Shown here: piece after piece, positions 15,516 to 23,954 of the stretch | Layout of the letters: the number at the start of each line of letters is the position of its first letter | Position numbering within the stretch: position 1 is the first letter of the stretch | From: Cryomorphaceae bacterium 1068 | GTDB taxonomy: Bacteria; Bacteroidota; Bacteroidia; Flavobacteriales_D; Cryomorphaceae | DNA: 64,000 nt | Reading direction: 5' to 3' | Assembly (NCBI GenBank): GCA_027214385.1 | Contig: JAPVXR010000007.1 | Location: 1-64,000, forward strand | The notes under the pieces: model-generated | Seen by the model: only the letters and a program-made list of their open reading frames with translations | Told to the model about the DNA's origin: nothing | Database searches by the model: none | Position numbers and translations under genes: made by a program

Positions 15516-18353
15516 TTATTTGGAATCGACCATAACCTTCGCTGTGGCTACGCCCTTTTCAGTGCGAAGCTGCATAAGGTATAATCCACTTGCAACTTTA
15601 GCGCCTGCATTGTCTCTTCCGTTCCATCGCTGCATGTGATTTCCCTGAGCAAAATTGCCCGACGCTAAGTTTCTCACAACACGTCCCTGAAGGTCAACTA
15701 CAGCCATATCTACTTGAGCAGACTGGTCAAGAGTGAAAGACAATTGAGTGAAATCTGAAAATGGATTTGGATAAGGAACGTCCAAAGAGCCCCCAACAAA
15801 GTCAGCCTCTTCTATACCTAATGACAGATCGGGAGTTTCAAGCTCTACGGTCGTATAAATTCGGTATTCTCCGGGCTCGAGCAAGAATGGGTTATTCAAA
15901 TCATTCTCCACAATGGATTCCCCCGTGAAGTAGTCGTACCAGGTTCCCGTTTGCGTAAAGCCGGGAACAATACTTATCGGCGTCACTTCAAAATTTGCAA
16001 TGATCACCACATCCATTTCAGGGTGTTGAATAATCAAGCGCTTACCTAGTCCGCTGACATCCCAAGTGTAATTATCACTTCGGAAAGCTTCATTCTCTAA
16101 TTTCAATTTGATCAAAGCGGCAGTTACTTTGAAGAGTCTTTCACGCGCGGGCACCTCTTGGTAATCCCAGCGGATAGGTTTAGGATTGGTTCGACATCCT
16201 TCTTCAATTGTGACACCATCTTCACATAAGTTGATGCTGAACTCATACCCCAGCTCACCGAATTGCCAGATCATTTTGGGTCCGCGGTGCGGGTATAGAA
16301 AAGCAGCTACAGCTTCTTGACGTGCAAGCGCAGTATTCAAGTCGGTGACATTATAATCTCCGCTGCTATTTCCGAAAGCGAGATTCTTGAACATTAATCG
16401 TTCTTCGTCATGGCTTTCAGCATAGCTCACCAGGTTTGGCTGCCCCCATCCTCTCACTTGGTAATCGGCCCAATTTAAGTTGGCATTGCTAGAGTACCCC
16501 ATTGAGTTCTGGTTGTACTGCTCGGTCATTTTACCCCAGAGCATAAAGTCGTTATTGGCTAAAACCGTTTCTTCGGGATTATCTCCAAGATGCTCCAGAA
16601 TGAGGTAAACCTCATCGTCGTATGAGTAAATTTCATCTCGGATTCGCGTCCAATGATCCACTCGATCTTGATCGTATTGGTTCCATTGCCCCACGTTACT
16701 ACTGAAGTTTTGGGTAAACCCTTTGCTCAAGTCGAATCGGAAACCGTCAAATTTGTACTCTTCAATCCAGAAGCGGAGATTTCGATTGACGAATGCCTGC
16801 GTATGAGGAGAGTCGTGGTTGTAATCGTAACCCACGTTGAAAGGGTGCTGTGCTTGAACATTAAACCAAGGATTCTCAGCAGTCGGAGGTCCCGCCGCAC
16901 CATTTTCAGAATACATTCTCACCTGAGGATTCTGACCAAAAGAGTGGTTAAATACCTGATCCAGAATCACGGCAATTCCTCTTTGGTGACACTCGTCAAT
17001 AAACTCTTTCAGCTTATCGGCAGTTCCGTAGTACTTGTCAGGAGCGAAATAAAACATCGGGTTGTAGCCCCAACTAATGTTTCCTTCGAATTCCATGATG
17101 GGCATAAGTTGGATCGCATTGACACCCAATCTTTCGAAGTACGTTAAGGTATCAATAAGGCTTTGGTAGGAGTGGTCTTCCACGAAGTCTCTAACCAAGA
17201 GTTCGTAGATCACTAATTGATCAGATGGCGGGCGCTGAAAATCTTCCACCTGCCAATCGTATGGCTCTTGAGCAGTTTGCAGCACCCCCACGATTTCAGA
17301 GGTGAGGCCCTCAGGATATTCAATTAAACCAGGGTAGGTTTCTTCAGAGATAAACGGATCATTCCATGGATCGAGAATTTTCTCGCAATAAACATCAGCT
17401 ACTCGGAGATCTTCCTGATCGATGCTATATTGAAAACGATATTCCTGGCCTGCGACCAGGTTTGGTATTTCCAACCAGTATCGATCACCTTCAGGAGTAA
17501 CATTCATAAAGTAATCAGGATTGAACTCCCAATTGTTAAAGTCTCCAAGTACGTAAACGAAATCTTTATTTGGCGCAAAGAGCTGCAGCACAACGGTATT
17601 GTCATCAATGTAATTGATACCGTCTATTACGCCCGGAGGAGGCGCAGACACAACGGGATCAGATTGAATGATCACATATACTGAATCGGTAAGGGTTTCA
17701 ATTCCATTGTCAGCTTCCATCCACAACCATTGCTGGCCGGTGGGCAGCACGGTCAAATCAATCGAAGTCTCTATAGAAGAAACGCCGGATTCAGAAGCTA
17801 CTATGTCGTCATTGAGATAGAGTGTAAGGTCAGCATTGGCATTCGACTCCCCTAAAAAAGTATAATCAGTTACCGGGTCTAGAAAAATTTCAGGTGCGGA
17901 TGGAGTAGTAATTCCTGCTGAGAACTCACCTGCGGGATACACATCAATGAATATATCTGAGCCGTCAGCATTCTTGCCTTCGAGCGAACCATTCGTATTT
18001 CGAAATACGAAAGACAACTGTTCGATATTTTCATCGCCAGTGAGGCCATAAAAATCAATGATATTGTAACTGATCTGATGGGTGTTTGGCCCTACAAAAG
18101 TCATAACCACATTGGGATCGGCCGTACCCCAATTCCCTTGGACATTCTGCCATCCATTCAATCCCTCGATGATCACTCCCGTGTGTGCGTATACAGGGAC
18201 AACACCCACGAGCTGACCATTTCCTTCTGTGGCATGAAATGTCACGGTGACATCATCATTAATGGTCGGGAAAGGTGGGTCAATAGTTACAACCTGAGCA
18301 AAAACTCCTAGATTAAAAACAAAAAACCCAAATGCGTAAATCCACTTCTTCAT
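15516..18353 (-). CDS. Secreted GH13 alpha-amylase-family enzyme with CBM48-like and T9SS domains
   Basis: A 945-residue modular protein: signal peptide, two N-terminal beta-sandwich segments (about 20-235), a CBM48/E-set-like domain (about 240-340, VYVLGDFNNWEF), a GH13 barrel (about 370-770) and a C-terminal T9SS type A sorting domain (VPYPNPFSDF onward). All four GH13 regions are visible: DQVFNH, GFRFDLSKG (nucleophile Asp), LILEHLG (acid Glu) and AESHDEE. CBM48 plus the ESHDEE form suggests a branching-enzyme or pullulanase-like subfamily rather than a plain amylase. It is exported and probably surface-attached, cutting alpha-glucan outside the cell. It lies upstream of susC but has its own candidate operator and promoter. 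Confidence 0.88.
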   Translation of the reverse strand: MKKWIYAFGFFVFNLGVFAQVVTIDPPFPTINDDVTVTFHATEGNGQLVGVVPVYAHTGVIIEGLNGWQNVQGNWGTADPNVVMTFVGPNTHQISYNIIDFYGLTGDENIEQLSFVFRNTNGSLEGKNADGSDIFIDVYPAGEFSAGITTPSAPEIFLDPVTDYTFLGESNANADLTLYLNDDIVASESGVSSIETSIDLTVLPTGQQWLWMEADNGIETLTDSVYVIIQSDPVVSAPPPGVIDGINYIDDNTVVLQLFAPNKDFVYVLGDFNNWEFNPDYFMNVTPEGDRYWLEIPNLVAGQEYRFQYSIDQEDLRVADVYCEKILDPWNDPFISEETYPGLIEYPEGLTSEIVGVLQTAQEPYDWQVEDFQRPPSDQLVIYELLVRDFVEDHSYQSLIDTLTYFERLGVNAIQLMPIMEFEGNISWGYNPMFYFAPDKYYGTADKLKEFIDECHQRGIAVILDQVFNHSFGQNPQVRMYSENGAAGPPTAENPWFNVQAQHPFNVGYDYNHDSPHTQAFVNRNLRFWIEEYKFDGFRFDLSKGFTQNFSSNVGQWNQYDQDRVDHWTRIRDEIYSYDDEVYLILEHLGDNPEETVLANNDFMLWGKMTEQYNQNSMGYSSNANLNWADYQVRGWGQPNLVSYAESHDEERLMFKNLAFGNSSGDYNVTDLNTALARQEAVAAFLYPHRGPKMIWQFGELGYEFSINLCEDGVTIEEGCRTNPKPIRWDYQEVPARERLFKVTAALIKLKLENEAFRSDNYTWDVSGLGKRLIIQHPEMDVVIIANFEVTPISIVPGFTQTGTWYDYFTGESIVENDLNNPFLLEPGEYRIYTTVELETPDLSLGIEEADFVGGSLDVPYPNPFSDFTQLSFTLDQSAQVDMAVVDLQGRVVRNLASGNFAQGNHMQRWNGRDNAGAKVASGLYLMQLRTEKGVATAKVMVDSK

Positions 18354-18386
18354 ATCCTGATCGATTGTATCTGTTTTTAGTAATTA

Positions 18387-18401
18387 GTGTCAAAAATACA
18401 C
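18387..18401. promoter_or_regulatory. Candidate alpha-glucan operator overlapping the GH13 promoter
   Basis: On the gene strand: GTGT-ATTTT-TGACAC, 34 bp before the ATG. A perfect Bacteroidota -7 box, TATTTTTG (minus strand, 18398-18391), lies inside the palindrome, and a TTG occurs 21 bp upstream of it. A protein bound here would block RNA polymerase directly. Confidence 0.65.
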
Positions 18402-18479
18402 TTTAGGATGTTAACTCAGCAATTCCAACGAAAAAAAATTTCACCAAATGAGAATCCTATGATGTAGTATTAATTGTGG

Positions 18480-20696
18480 TTACTGTTTCACAAACCGCTG
18501 AACGCGGTTGTTAAAATGAACCATATAGACGCCATTCGGGAGAGGAGTGGTATCGAAAAACTCACCTGTACCGCGGGCTAGGCTTTTGCCTTCTATCGAT
18601 GTTATTCTATAACTCACCTTGGTTCCAAAGAAAAGAAGTGTGGATACCGGATTGGGATAAACCGGGTTTTCACTAAGGTCTAAATCAGAAATACTGAGCA
18701 ATTCCGAATTGGAGGCTCCCGGGGTCGAAGTCGAAAAAAGAATCCACGGGATTTCCGCGTCGTCTTCTCGGCCATAACTGAAGTCTGTTGGAAGCGTTGG
18801 GAAATTTACCCCATCTACCCATCGGACTCCATCTGCTTCAGCTTTAAAAAGAAGGACTTCTTCGCCTCCGGCACTCAATCGAAAGTTGGCATGAAATGGT
18901 CCGTCATCTAAATCCCTATCGGCCCAAACCAGAAGAAACTCTCCGGGCTGCAAGGTGTATTCAGGGAAGTGCCATTTGGCGGTAGAACTTGAGTTATCGC
19001 TCAAAAAGTAATCTCCCAATTCCACTGTGACACTCGTCGGATTATAGATCTCAATCCAGTCTTCAAAGTCTCCTACCTCATCGGAAATGGTTAAGTCATT
19101 GGAGCTCATTAGCTCATTGATCACGAGGCTCGAAGGCTCAGAATTGTAGATATGCCGCGCATCACAATAGACGGTTCTATTCGCTCCTGATCCTGTGGAC
19201 AAACTCACATTATAAGACAGTTCGTCGAAATCCATGGGCAGTTCTATTTCAAAAACTACGGAGTTCATCGGGGTTGAGACAGACTGGGTTTCCTGCTGGA
19301 TTCCGTTCACCGTAGAGTTCAATTCAGCTGAAAGACAGTCAGGTCCTTCAAGAAAAACCTCAATTCTGAAAAGGGAAGGAAATTGATCAAAGTCCTCCTT
19401 TACTCTGCTTGGAATAGGAGCGATGTTTACAAACTCCAATTGATCAAGAGCAGAGTTTTTCCTAATCTCTGCAAACTCTAAGACGCCGTAATCGACATGG
19501 CCACCGGCACCATCATCCAGTGCGTTTAAAAAGTCACTAGCATCAAATCCCCAGTCCAAGGGACGATAAGGGTCTGCCAGAGCCGAAGCTTCAATAAACC
19601 CCTGCAGGCTTTCGATGTAGGTTTGATGTAGCGGTGTGAAGTAGTGATTCTGCAATAAATCGTCAATGTGGTAGGAGAATATATCTCGAAACTGATCGAT
19701 ATCCATGAGTCGATTGAACAATGGTCGGGTGGCCCCCGTTTGGCTCCAGGTATAAAGATTTCTATTCGACCAATTACGGTCTAGCCAATCTATCCCCCAT
19801 GTATTATCGGTATCATAAGGAATGTACTCAAATTGATCGGTGGTGGGGTTGTGGTACAGATAGAAGTTATTCTGATTGTAAATGTAGCCGTCCCAATTTC
19901 CCGTCAATACATCTATGGCCGCCACTTTGAGGTAACTGTATACATTGAAATAGTTATTGAGTCCGCACTCAAGGTCTTGGTTTGATGATTGGTTCAAGAA
20001 TCCGATGAACTCCGCCAAATCGGAATAATCGTCCAATTCGGTATTGGTCTTCAATTCATAGGTTCGGGTTCCCCAAGGAGCTACTTTGTAGTTGTCGGGA
20101 TTAGTTCCTAAATAACCCAAATCGGCAGGGTAACTGCATTTATACAGGTTCCCGCCTTGGCTTCCGAAGCGCAATTCCGCAAATTCCTCGTCGATATGCT
20201 CGGTGTTGAGGTAAAGTCCATAATACTCGTCATTGATATAAACCTCCACGTGATTTGATCGAGGAGCAGGCACTCCAAGATCATGGAATAGATCCCAACA
20301 GAGTCTGGATCGCATCATGGCGGGATCATTCGTCTCAGCATTCAGGTTGAGCTTTTCCAAGCCAAAGTATTTCTGGCCTTGCACAAATGTGTTGAAGGAT
20401 ACTTTAAAGGATTTCTTGATTTTGTCACGAGATGTATTTCCGCGAAAGCGAAAACCCACCAAGGAAATCACATCGGTTTGCCCCTCTGCCTCGAAGGCAA
20501 ATGAGGCGGGGTATTCATGATCGGAGTACCAGTTGTCTTCGAGGTAGAGATCCTCTAAGCTGTCAACGTCGATGGTAATATAGACCTTCGGGATTTCACT
20601 GGAAGTGTAGACATGTCCGTTCTCAGGCAGGTTTGGCTGAGCCAGAATCTGCAAAGCGGAAAGAAGGTATAGGCTAAAAATGAAAAGTCTTTTCAA
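18480..20696 (-). CDS. Secreted CotH-kinase protein with lamin-tail and T9SS domains
   Basis: A 738-residue protein: signal peptide (ending ILAQ), a CotH kinase domain (about 30-360), a lamin-tail domain (about 525-640, INELMSSNDLTISDEVGDF..WIEIYNP) and a short T9SS sorting tail (ENPVYPNPVSTLLFFG). CotH landmarks are FRFRGNTSRDKIKKSFKV, EKLNLNAETNDPAMMRSRL, YGLYLNTEHIDE and the metal-binding YDTDNTWGID. CotH proteins are atypical kinases that phosphorylate spore-coat proteins in Bacillus; secreted Bacteroidota versions have no proven substrate. Its start overlaps the esterase stop by 4 bp, so it is co-transcribed with the esterase. Confidence 0.88.
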   Translation of the reverse strand: MKRLFIFSLYLLSALQILAQPNLPENGHVYTSSEIPKVYITIDVDSLEDLYLEDNWYSDHEYPASFAFEAEGQTDVISLVGFRFRGNTSRDKIKKSFKVSFNTFVQGQKYFGLEKLNLNAETNDPAMMRSRLCWDLFHDLGVPAPRSNHVEVYINDEYYGLYLNTEHIDEEFAELRFGSQGGNLYKCSYPADLGYLGTNPDNYKVAPWGTRTYELKTNTELDDYSDLAEFIGFLNQSSNQDLECGLNNYFNVYSYLKVAAIDVLTGNWDGYIYNQNNFYLYHNPTTDQFEYIPYDTDNTWGIDWLDRNWSNRNLYTWSQTGATRPLFNRLMDIDQFRDIFSYHIDDLLQNHYFTPLHQTYIESLQGFIEASALADPYRPLDWGFDASDFLNALDDGAGGHVDYGVLEFAEIRKNSALDQLEFVNIAPIPSRVKEDFDQFPSLFRIEVFLEGPDCLSAELNSTVNGIQQETQSVSTPMNSVVFEIELPMDFDELSYNVSLSTGSGANRTVYCDARHIYNSEPSSLVINELMSSNDLTISDEVGDFEDWIEIYNPTSVTVELGDYFLSDNSSSTAKWHFPEYTLQPGEFLLVWADRDLDDGPFHANFRLSAGGEEVLLFKAEADGVRWVDGVNFPTLPTDFSYGREDDAEIPWILFSTSTPGASNSELLSISDLDLSENPVYPNPVSTLLFFGTKVSYRITSIEGKSLARGTGEFFDTTPLPNGVYMVHFNNRVQRFVKQ

Positions 20697-22063
20697 AGCT
20701 TAATGAACTTTTCTAAAAATTGCTGACCACTGCTCTGTGCATTCAAATAATACATTCCTGCCGGCAATGGACGAACATCAATCTTACCACGCTCAGAAAT
20801 GCCCGAATGTAATTTCCGACCTGACAAATCAAAAATGGAAAAAGAAACCGTTTCATTGATACCCGAATAGTGAATAAAATCGTCGGATGGATTGGGGTAC
20901 AATTCGATACTTGGCTGCTCGATATTCCCCGACGAGAGTGGGTTAAAAAGGTAGAGCCAATCGAAAGCATCGGGATATTCTTGGGCCCAAAACCACTCAC
21001 TATGCTGTCCGTTTGAGACAAATTGAAAATTGATTTCCTCTTCTTGAAAACCATCGGCTTCCAGTGTCGCAATCATATTTTCCACATCAGCTTCAAGTCC
21101 CCCACTCTCTTGGCCACCTGCTAAGAAATAAAACTTCATATCAGCTTGCTTGCCCATTTCATCGGCAAAATCGTAGATGGCATCATTGAACCAAAACGAG
21201 GGTGAGAAAATCCCCACTTTTGAAAATACATCTTGGTACTTCATTGCCGTGTAAAAGGAGATCAGCCCACCAAGTGAGCTTCCCATGATGCCCGTGTGTT
21301 CCCTTTCGGGCAGGGTACGGTATTCCAGATCGATGGCAGGCTTCAGAGTATTTGATACAAAATCGGCGTAAGCATCACCCTCTCCTCCGCCATATTCGGG
21401 GTGAGGATAAGGTGTATACTCATCTATACGGAGAGAACCTCCGTTATCTATGGCGACGATGATAGCACCATTGTATCCATCTTCTTCAAAAGCCAGCATG
21501 GCCTCATCTATTTCCCACTCTCCGGCAAAAGACTCTTGATCGGAGAAGAGATTTTGACCGTCGTGCATGTAAAGCACAGGATAGTTTAGCTCTGTTTCTT
21601 CGTAGTCTATTGGTAACAATACACGAACTCGTCGCGAGCGATCGAGCTCGGGCATAAAAAAGGCTTCATCAAATACGACAAGGTTTTCGGGCAGATCATC
21701 GGGAACAAATTCGCCCTCCCAAGAAAGTACTTCGATGAAAACGGTATCGGTATTGGAGAAGGAGAATGTGCGATCGGGCAAGAACCCACCTGTCTCATTT
21801 CCTTCGACGGTTTGCCAAGAACCCCTTGTGATCTTGCCGTCAAAACTCGTTGCCGTGCTCTCCGGCAAATCCAGAACCCATTGGTCGGTAGTTTCAGAAA
21901 ATATCCATTCAGCATCTCCGGGATTCCAGCCATTCGGTTCTCCTGCGAAATAGATTTGATCATCCACAGGAGTATTGGATGGAATGGATGTGATGACAAT
22001 GGCTCTCTGAGCTACTGATACCAAACAAGCCATTGAGAAGATGAAAAGACCGACTAAACGCAT
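20693..22063 (-). CDS. Secreted esterase (PF00756-type) with starch-binding-like N terminus and T9SS domain
   Basis: A 456-residue protein with a signal peptide, a CBM20-like N-terminal module (about 20-125, 'PVDDQIYFAGEPNGWNPGD'), an esterase-D/IroE-type alpha/beta hydrolase (about 125-370) and a T9SS tail (ELYPNPSDDF). Hydrolase features are VLYMHDGQNLF, the nucleophile elbow GIMGSSLGG, and a likely catalytic His in QHSEWFW. It may remove acyl groups from modified glucans or act on another ester; activity is not known. The ATG lies only 14 bp beyond the T-tract of the preceding terminator, leaving no room for its own promoter, so expression needs readthrough from the gene upstream. Confidence 0.82.
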   Translation of the reverse strand: MRLVGLFIFSMACLVSVAQRAIVITSIPSNTPVDDQIYFAGEPNGWNPGDAEWIFSETTDQWVLDLPESTATSFDGKITRGSWQTVEGNETGGFLPDRTFSFSNTDTVFIEVLSWEGEFVPDDLPENLVVFDEAFFMPELDRSRRVRVLLPIDYEETELNYPVLYMHDGQNLFSDQESFAGEWEIDEAMLAFEEDGYNGAIIVAIDNGGSLRIDEYTPYPHPEYGGGEGDAYADFVSNTLKPAIDLEYRTLPEREHTGIMGSSLGGLISFYTAMKYQDVFSKVGIFSPSFWFNDAIYDFADEMGKQADMKFYFLAGGQESGGLEADVENMIATLEADGFQEEEINFQFVSNGQHSEWFWAQEYPDAFDWLYLFNPLSSGNIEQPSIELYPNPSDDFIHYSGINETVSFSIFDLSGRKLHSGISERGKIDVRPLPAGMYYLNAQSSGQQFLEKFIKL

Positions 22064-22076
22064 ATTGCCTAAAGAT

Positions 22077-22107
22077 AAAAAAGGGCATCCGTAAATGTCG
22101 GATGCCC
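22077..22107 (-). terminator. Leaky or attenuating terminator between binding protein and esterase
   Basis: A perfect 9-bp stem GGGCATCCG (22083-22091) / CGGATGCCC (22099-22107) with a 7-nt loop is followed, on the minus strand, by six T residues. It follows the four-module binding protein and sits immediately before the esterase start. Confidence 0.85.
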
Positions 22108-22132
22108 TTTAATGTAATAATCAATACCCGAT

Positions 22133-23824
22133 TTACTGTACCATCAACTTGTAAACGGCAGTCTGGCTGCGCTCGTTTACAATGTTTAGGAAGTAAAGAC
22201 CGGGATTCAAATCAGTTGTGTTGACTTCGTAACGCGTCGTGTTTAAAACAGCATTCTCACGAACCGTTTTTCCAGTAATGTCTACGATGTTCATTCTCAA
22301 AGTGTATCCATTCGGGTTAGGAACATCGATGTAAGAAACGCCATTTGAAGGATTCGGGAAAATAGATACCGAACCGATCTCTAAATCATTCGAGTTAAGT
22401 GGGCCGCAAGAATTGAAAGGCACAACAACTATTACTTCCTCCTCACCTGAACGAGTATGAGTTCTATTCCAACCTCCGATACCGTTAGCAGTTCCGCATC
22501 CGCCTGCTTCAAAGTCAGCAGACTCTTCATTGTCTACAACGTTTGGATCTCCATTCGTGTACTTGTATTGCAAATCAGGTGAACCTGAAACTTCGTAAGT
22601 AACTTCATAGATACCATCCGAATTGTCGTCAGTCATTGTTAATGCACCTGCTTGGAACACAGGATCAGTGAAACTTCCGATCAAGAAAACTCCTTCGGGA
22701 GAAACTGTCTCAGCATTCATATCTACTTGGAATGTAATGTTGGCAGGGTCAGGATTAGGAACGCATACTTCACTACACTGATTAATACACGCATTAGCTG
22801 TAACTGGATCAGGGCCTACAACAAGCTCCCTATTACCGTTAACTGCACATGTGGCAGGAACTGCTTCCCAGCCTCCAAGACCATTTTGGAATTTAAATTC
22901 ATAAGTACCTTCGCCTAAGGCAAGGGCCAAACTATATGTTCCGTCGCCATTGTCATTCATAGGTTGTCCAGAGAAACCATTGAATGAACCGGCAAGAAAT
23001 CCACCGTTATCGACATCTTCATTAGAAAGATCAACCGTGAAAGTAACGTTAGGGTCTGAGCACGTGTCGCAGCTACCATAGCAGTATGACTCGGTAACAA
23101 CCGTAGCACTTCCTACCGCAATTTGACGGTTACCTGTTCCATCGCTACAGTCACCTGATACAGATTCATCCGGATCAACTCCGAAAGTAGTACCATTTAC
23201 GAATTTGTATTGGTAAGTAGCATCAGCATCAACGTAAGTTACATATCCCCATTCATTCAAACCGAAAGGAGTACATGAACCGTACTCAGGTGTCCAGTTT
23301 GGCTCGATGATCGTACCTGCAACGTGAACTCCTGCTTCAGAGGTAGTTTCATTCGACATGTTCACATTCAATCTCACGGCTACTTTTCCTGCCGGTGCGG
23401 TTCCGTTGTAAGGAATTGCAGGCAAAACGAATCCATCAGGCTGATTTAAAGCATCTGCATGCCAATCAGTAACGGTAAAGAATCGGTTCCCATCAATAGC
23501 AACTTCACCAGGAACTCCTTCGTTCCCTAAATTGGTTCCGTCAGGATTCCAGTCGCTACCGTTGATAAATTTAAATTGGTAAGACCCTGCAGGAAGATCA
23601 ACAGTGAGCTCATAGATACCGTCAGAATCATCGTCAGTCATCATTGACTCGCCCGGTTGCCAGTCTGCAGAAAAACCAGCCTCTTCTTGCCAGTTCCCAG
23701 CTGCATGAACGCCGTTAGCCGAAACTGTTTCGCCGTTCATATCCACTTGAAAAGTAACACTTACCTGAGCCATCGAAGCTGATCCGAAAAGCGCGGCTAG
23801 TGCCATTAAGTAAACTTTTTTCAT
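22133..23824 (-). CDS. Four-module carbohydrate-binding-like protein with T9SS domain
   Basis: A 563-residue protein: signal peptide, four repeated beta-sandwich modules starting near residues 20, 147, 261 and 363, and a T9SS type A tail (SIFPNPSNG). Each module opens with a version of VTFQVDMNxETVSxxGVxxAG and contains (F/Y)xFK(F/Y)xNG plus an acidic MTDDxSDGIY loop. They resemble starch-binding E-set/CBM20- or CBM26-like domains. Modules 2 and 3 carry cysteine pairs (CYGSCDTC, CINQCSEVC). There is no catalytic domain, so the protein probably holds glucan at the cell surface, replacing SusE/SusF. It is divergent from the susA-like gene with symmetric -7 boxes, and a strong terminator follows. 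Confidence 0.8.
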   Translation of the reverse strand: MKKVYLMALAALFGSASMAQVSVTFQVDMNGETVSANGVHAAGNWQEEAGFSADWQPGESMMTDDDSDGIYELTVDLPAGSYQFKFINGSDWNPDGTNLGNEGVPGEVAIDGNRFFTVTDWHADALNQPDGFVLPAIPYNGTAPAGKVAVRLNVNMSNETTSEAGVHVAGTIIEPNWTPEYGSCTPFGLNEWGYVTYVDADATYQYKFVNGTTFGVDPDESVSGDCSDGTGNRQIAVGSATVVTESYCYGSCDTCSDPNVTFTVDLSNEDVDNGGFLAGSFNGFSGQPMNDNGDGTYSLALALGEGTYEFKFQNGLGGWEAVPATCAVNGNRELVVGPDPVTANACINQCSEVCVPNPDPANITFQVDMNAETVSPEGVFLIGSFTDPVFQAGALTMTDDNSDGIYEVTYEVSGSPDLQYKYTNGDPNVVDNEESADFEAGGCGTANGIGGWNRTHTRSGEEEVIVVVPFNSCGPLNSNDLEIGSVSIFPNPSNGVSYIDVPNPNGYTLRMNIVDITGKTVRENAVLNTTRYEVNTTDLNPGLYFLNIVNERSQTAVYKLMVQ

Positions 23825-23873
23825 AATCGTAAATTTTAAGGTTTGAATAGAGTTATTGTTCTTTTTACACTAA

Positions 23874-23892
23874 CAAAATTAGCTTAATTTTG
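23874..23892. promoter_or_regulatory. Symmetric divergent promoter between the binding protein and susA-like gene
   Basis: The sequence CAAAATTAGCTTAATTTTG is a perfect 8+3+8 inverted repeat. Read on either strand it gives TAATTTTG, an exact TAnnTTTG -7 box. The plus copy is 62 bp before the GH13 start and the minus copy 50 bp before the binding-protein start, with T-rich -33 regions about 19 bp further out. It could also be an operator. Confidence 0.55.
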
Positions 23893-23954
23893 ACAACCTT
23901 GAAAAAACAGAAACTGATTTTCATCAGGTTTAAACACTATTATCTGATTATCAA

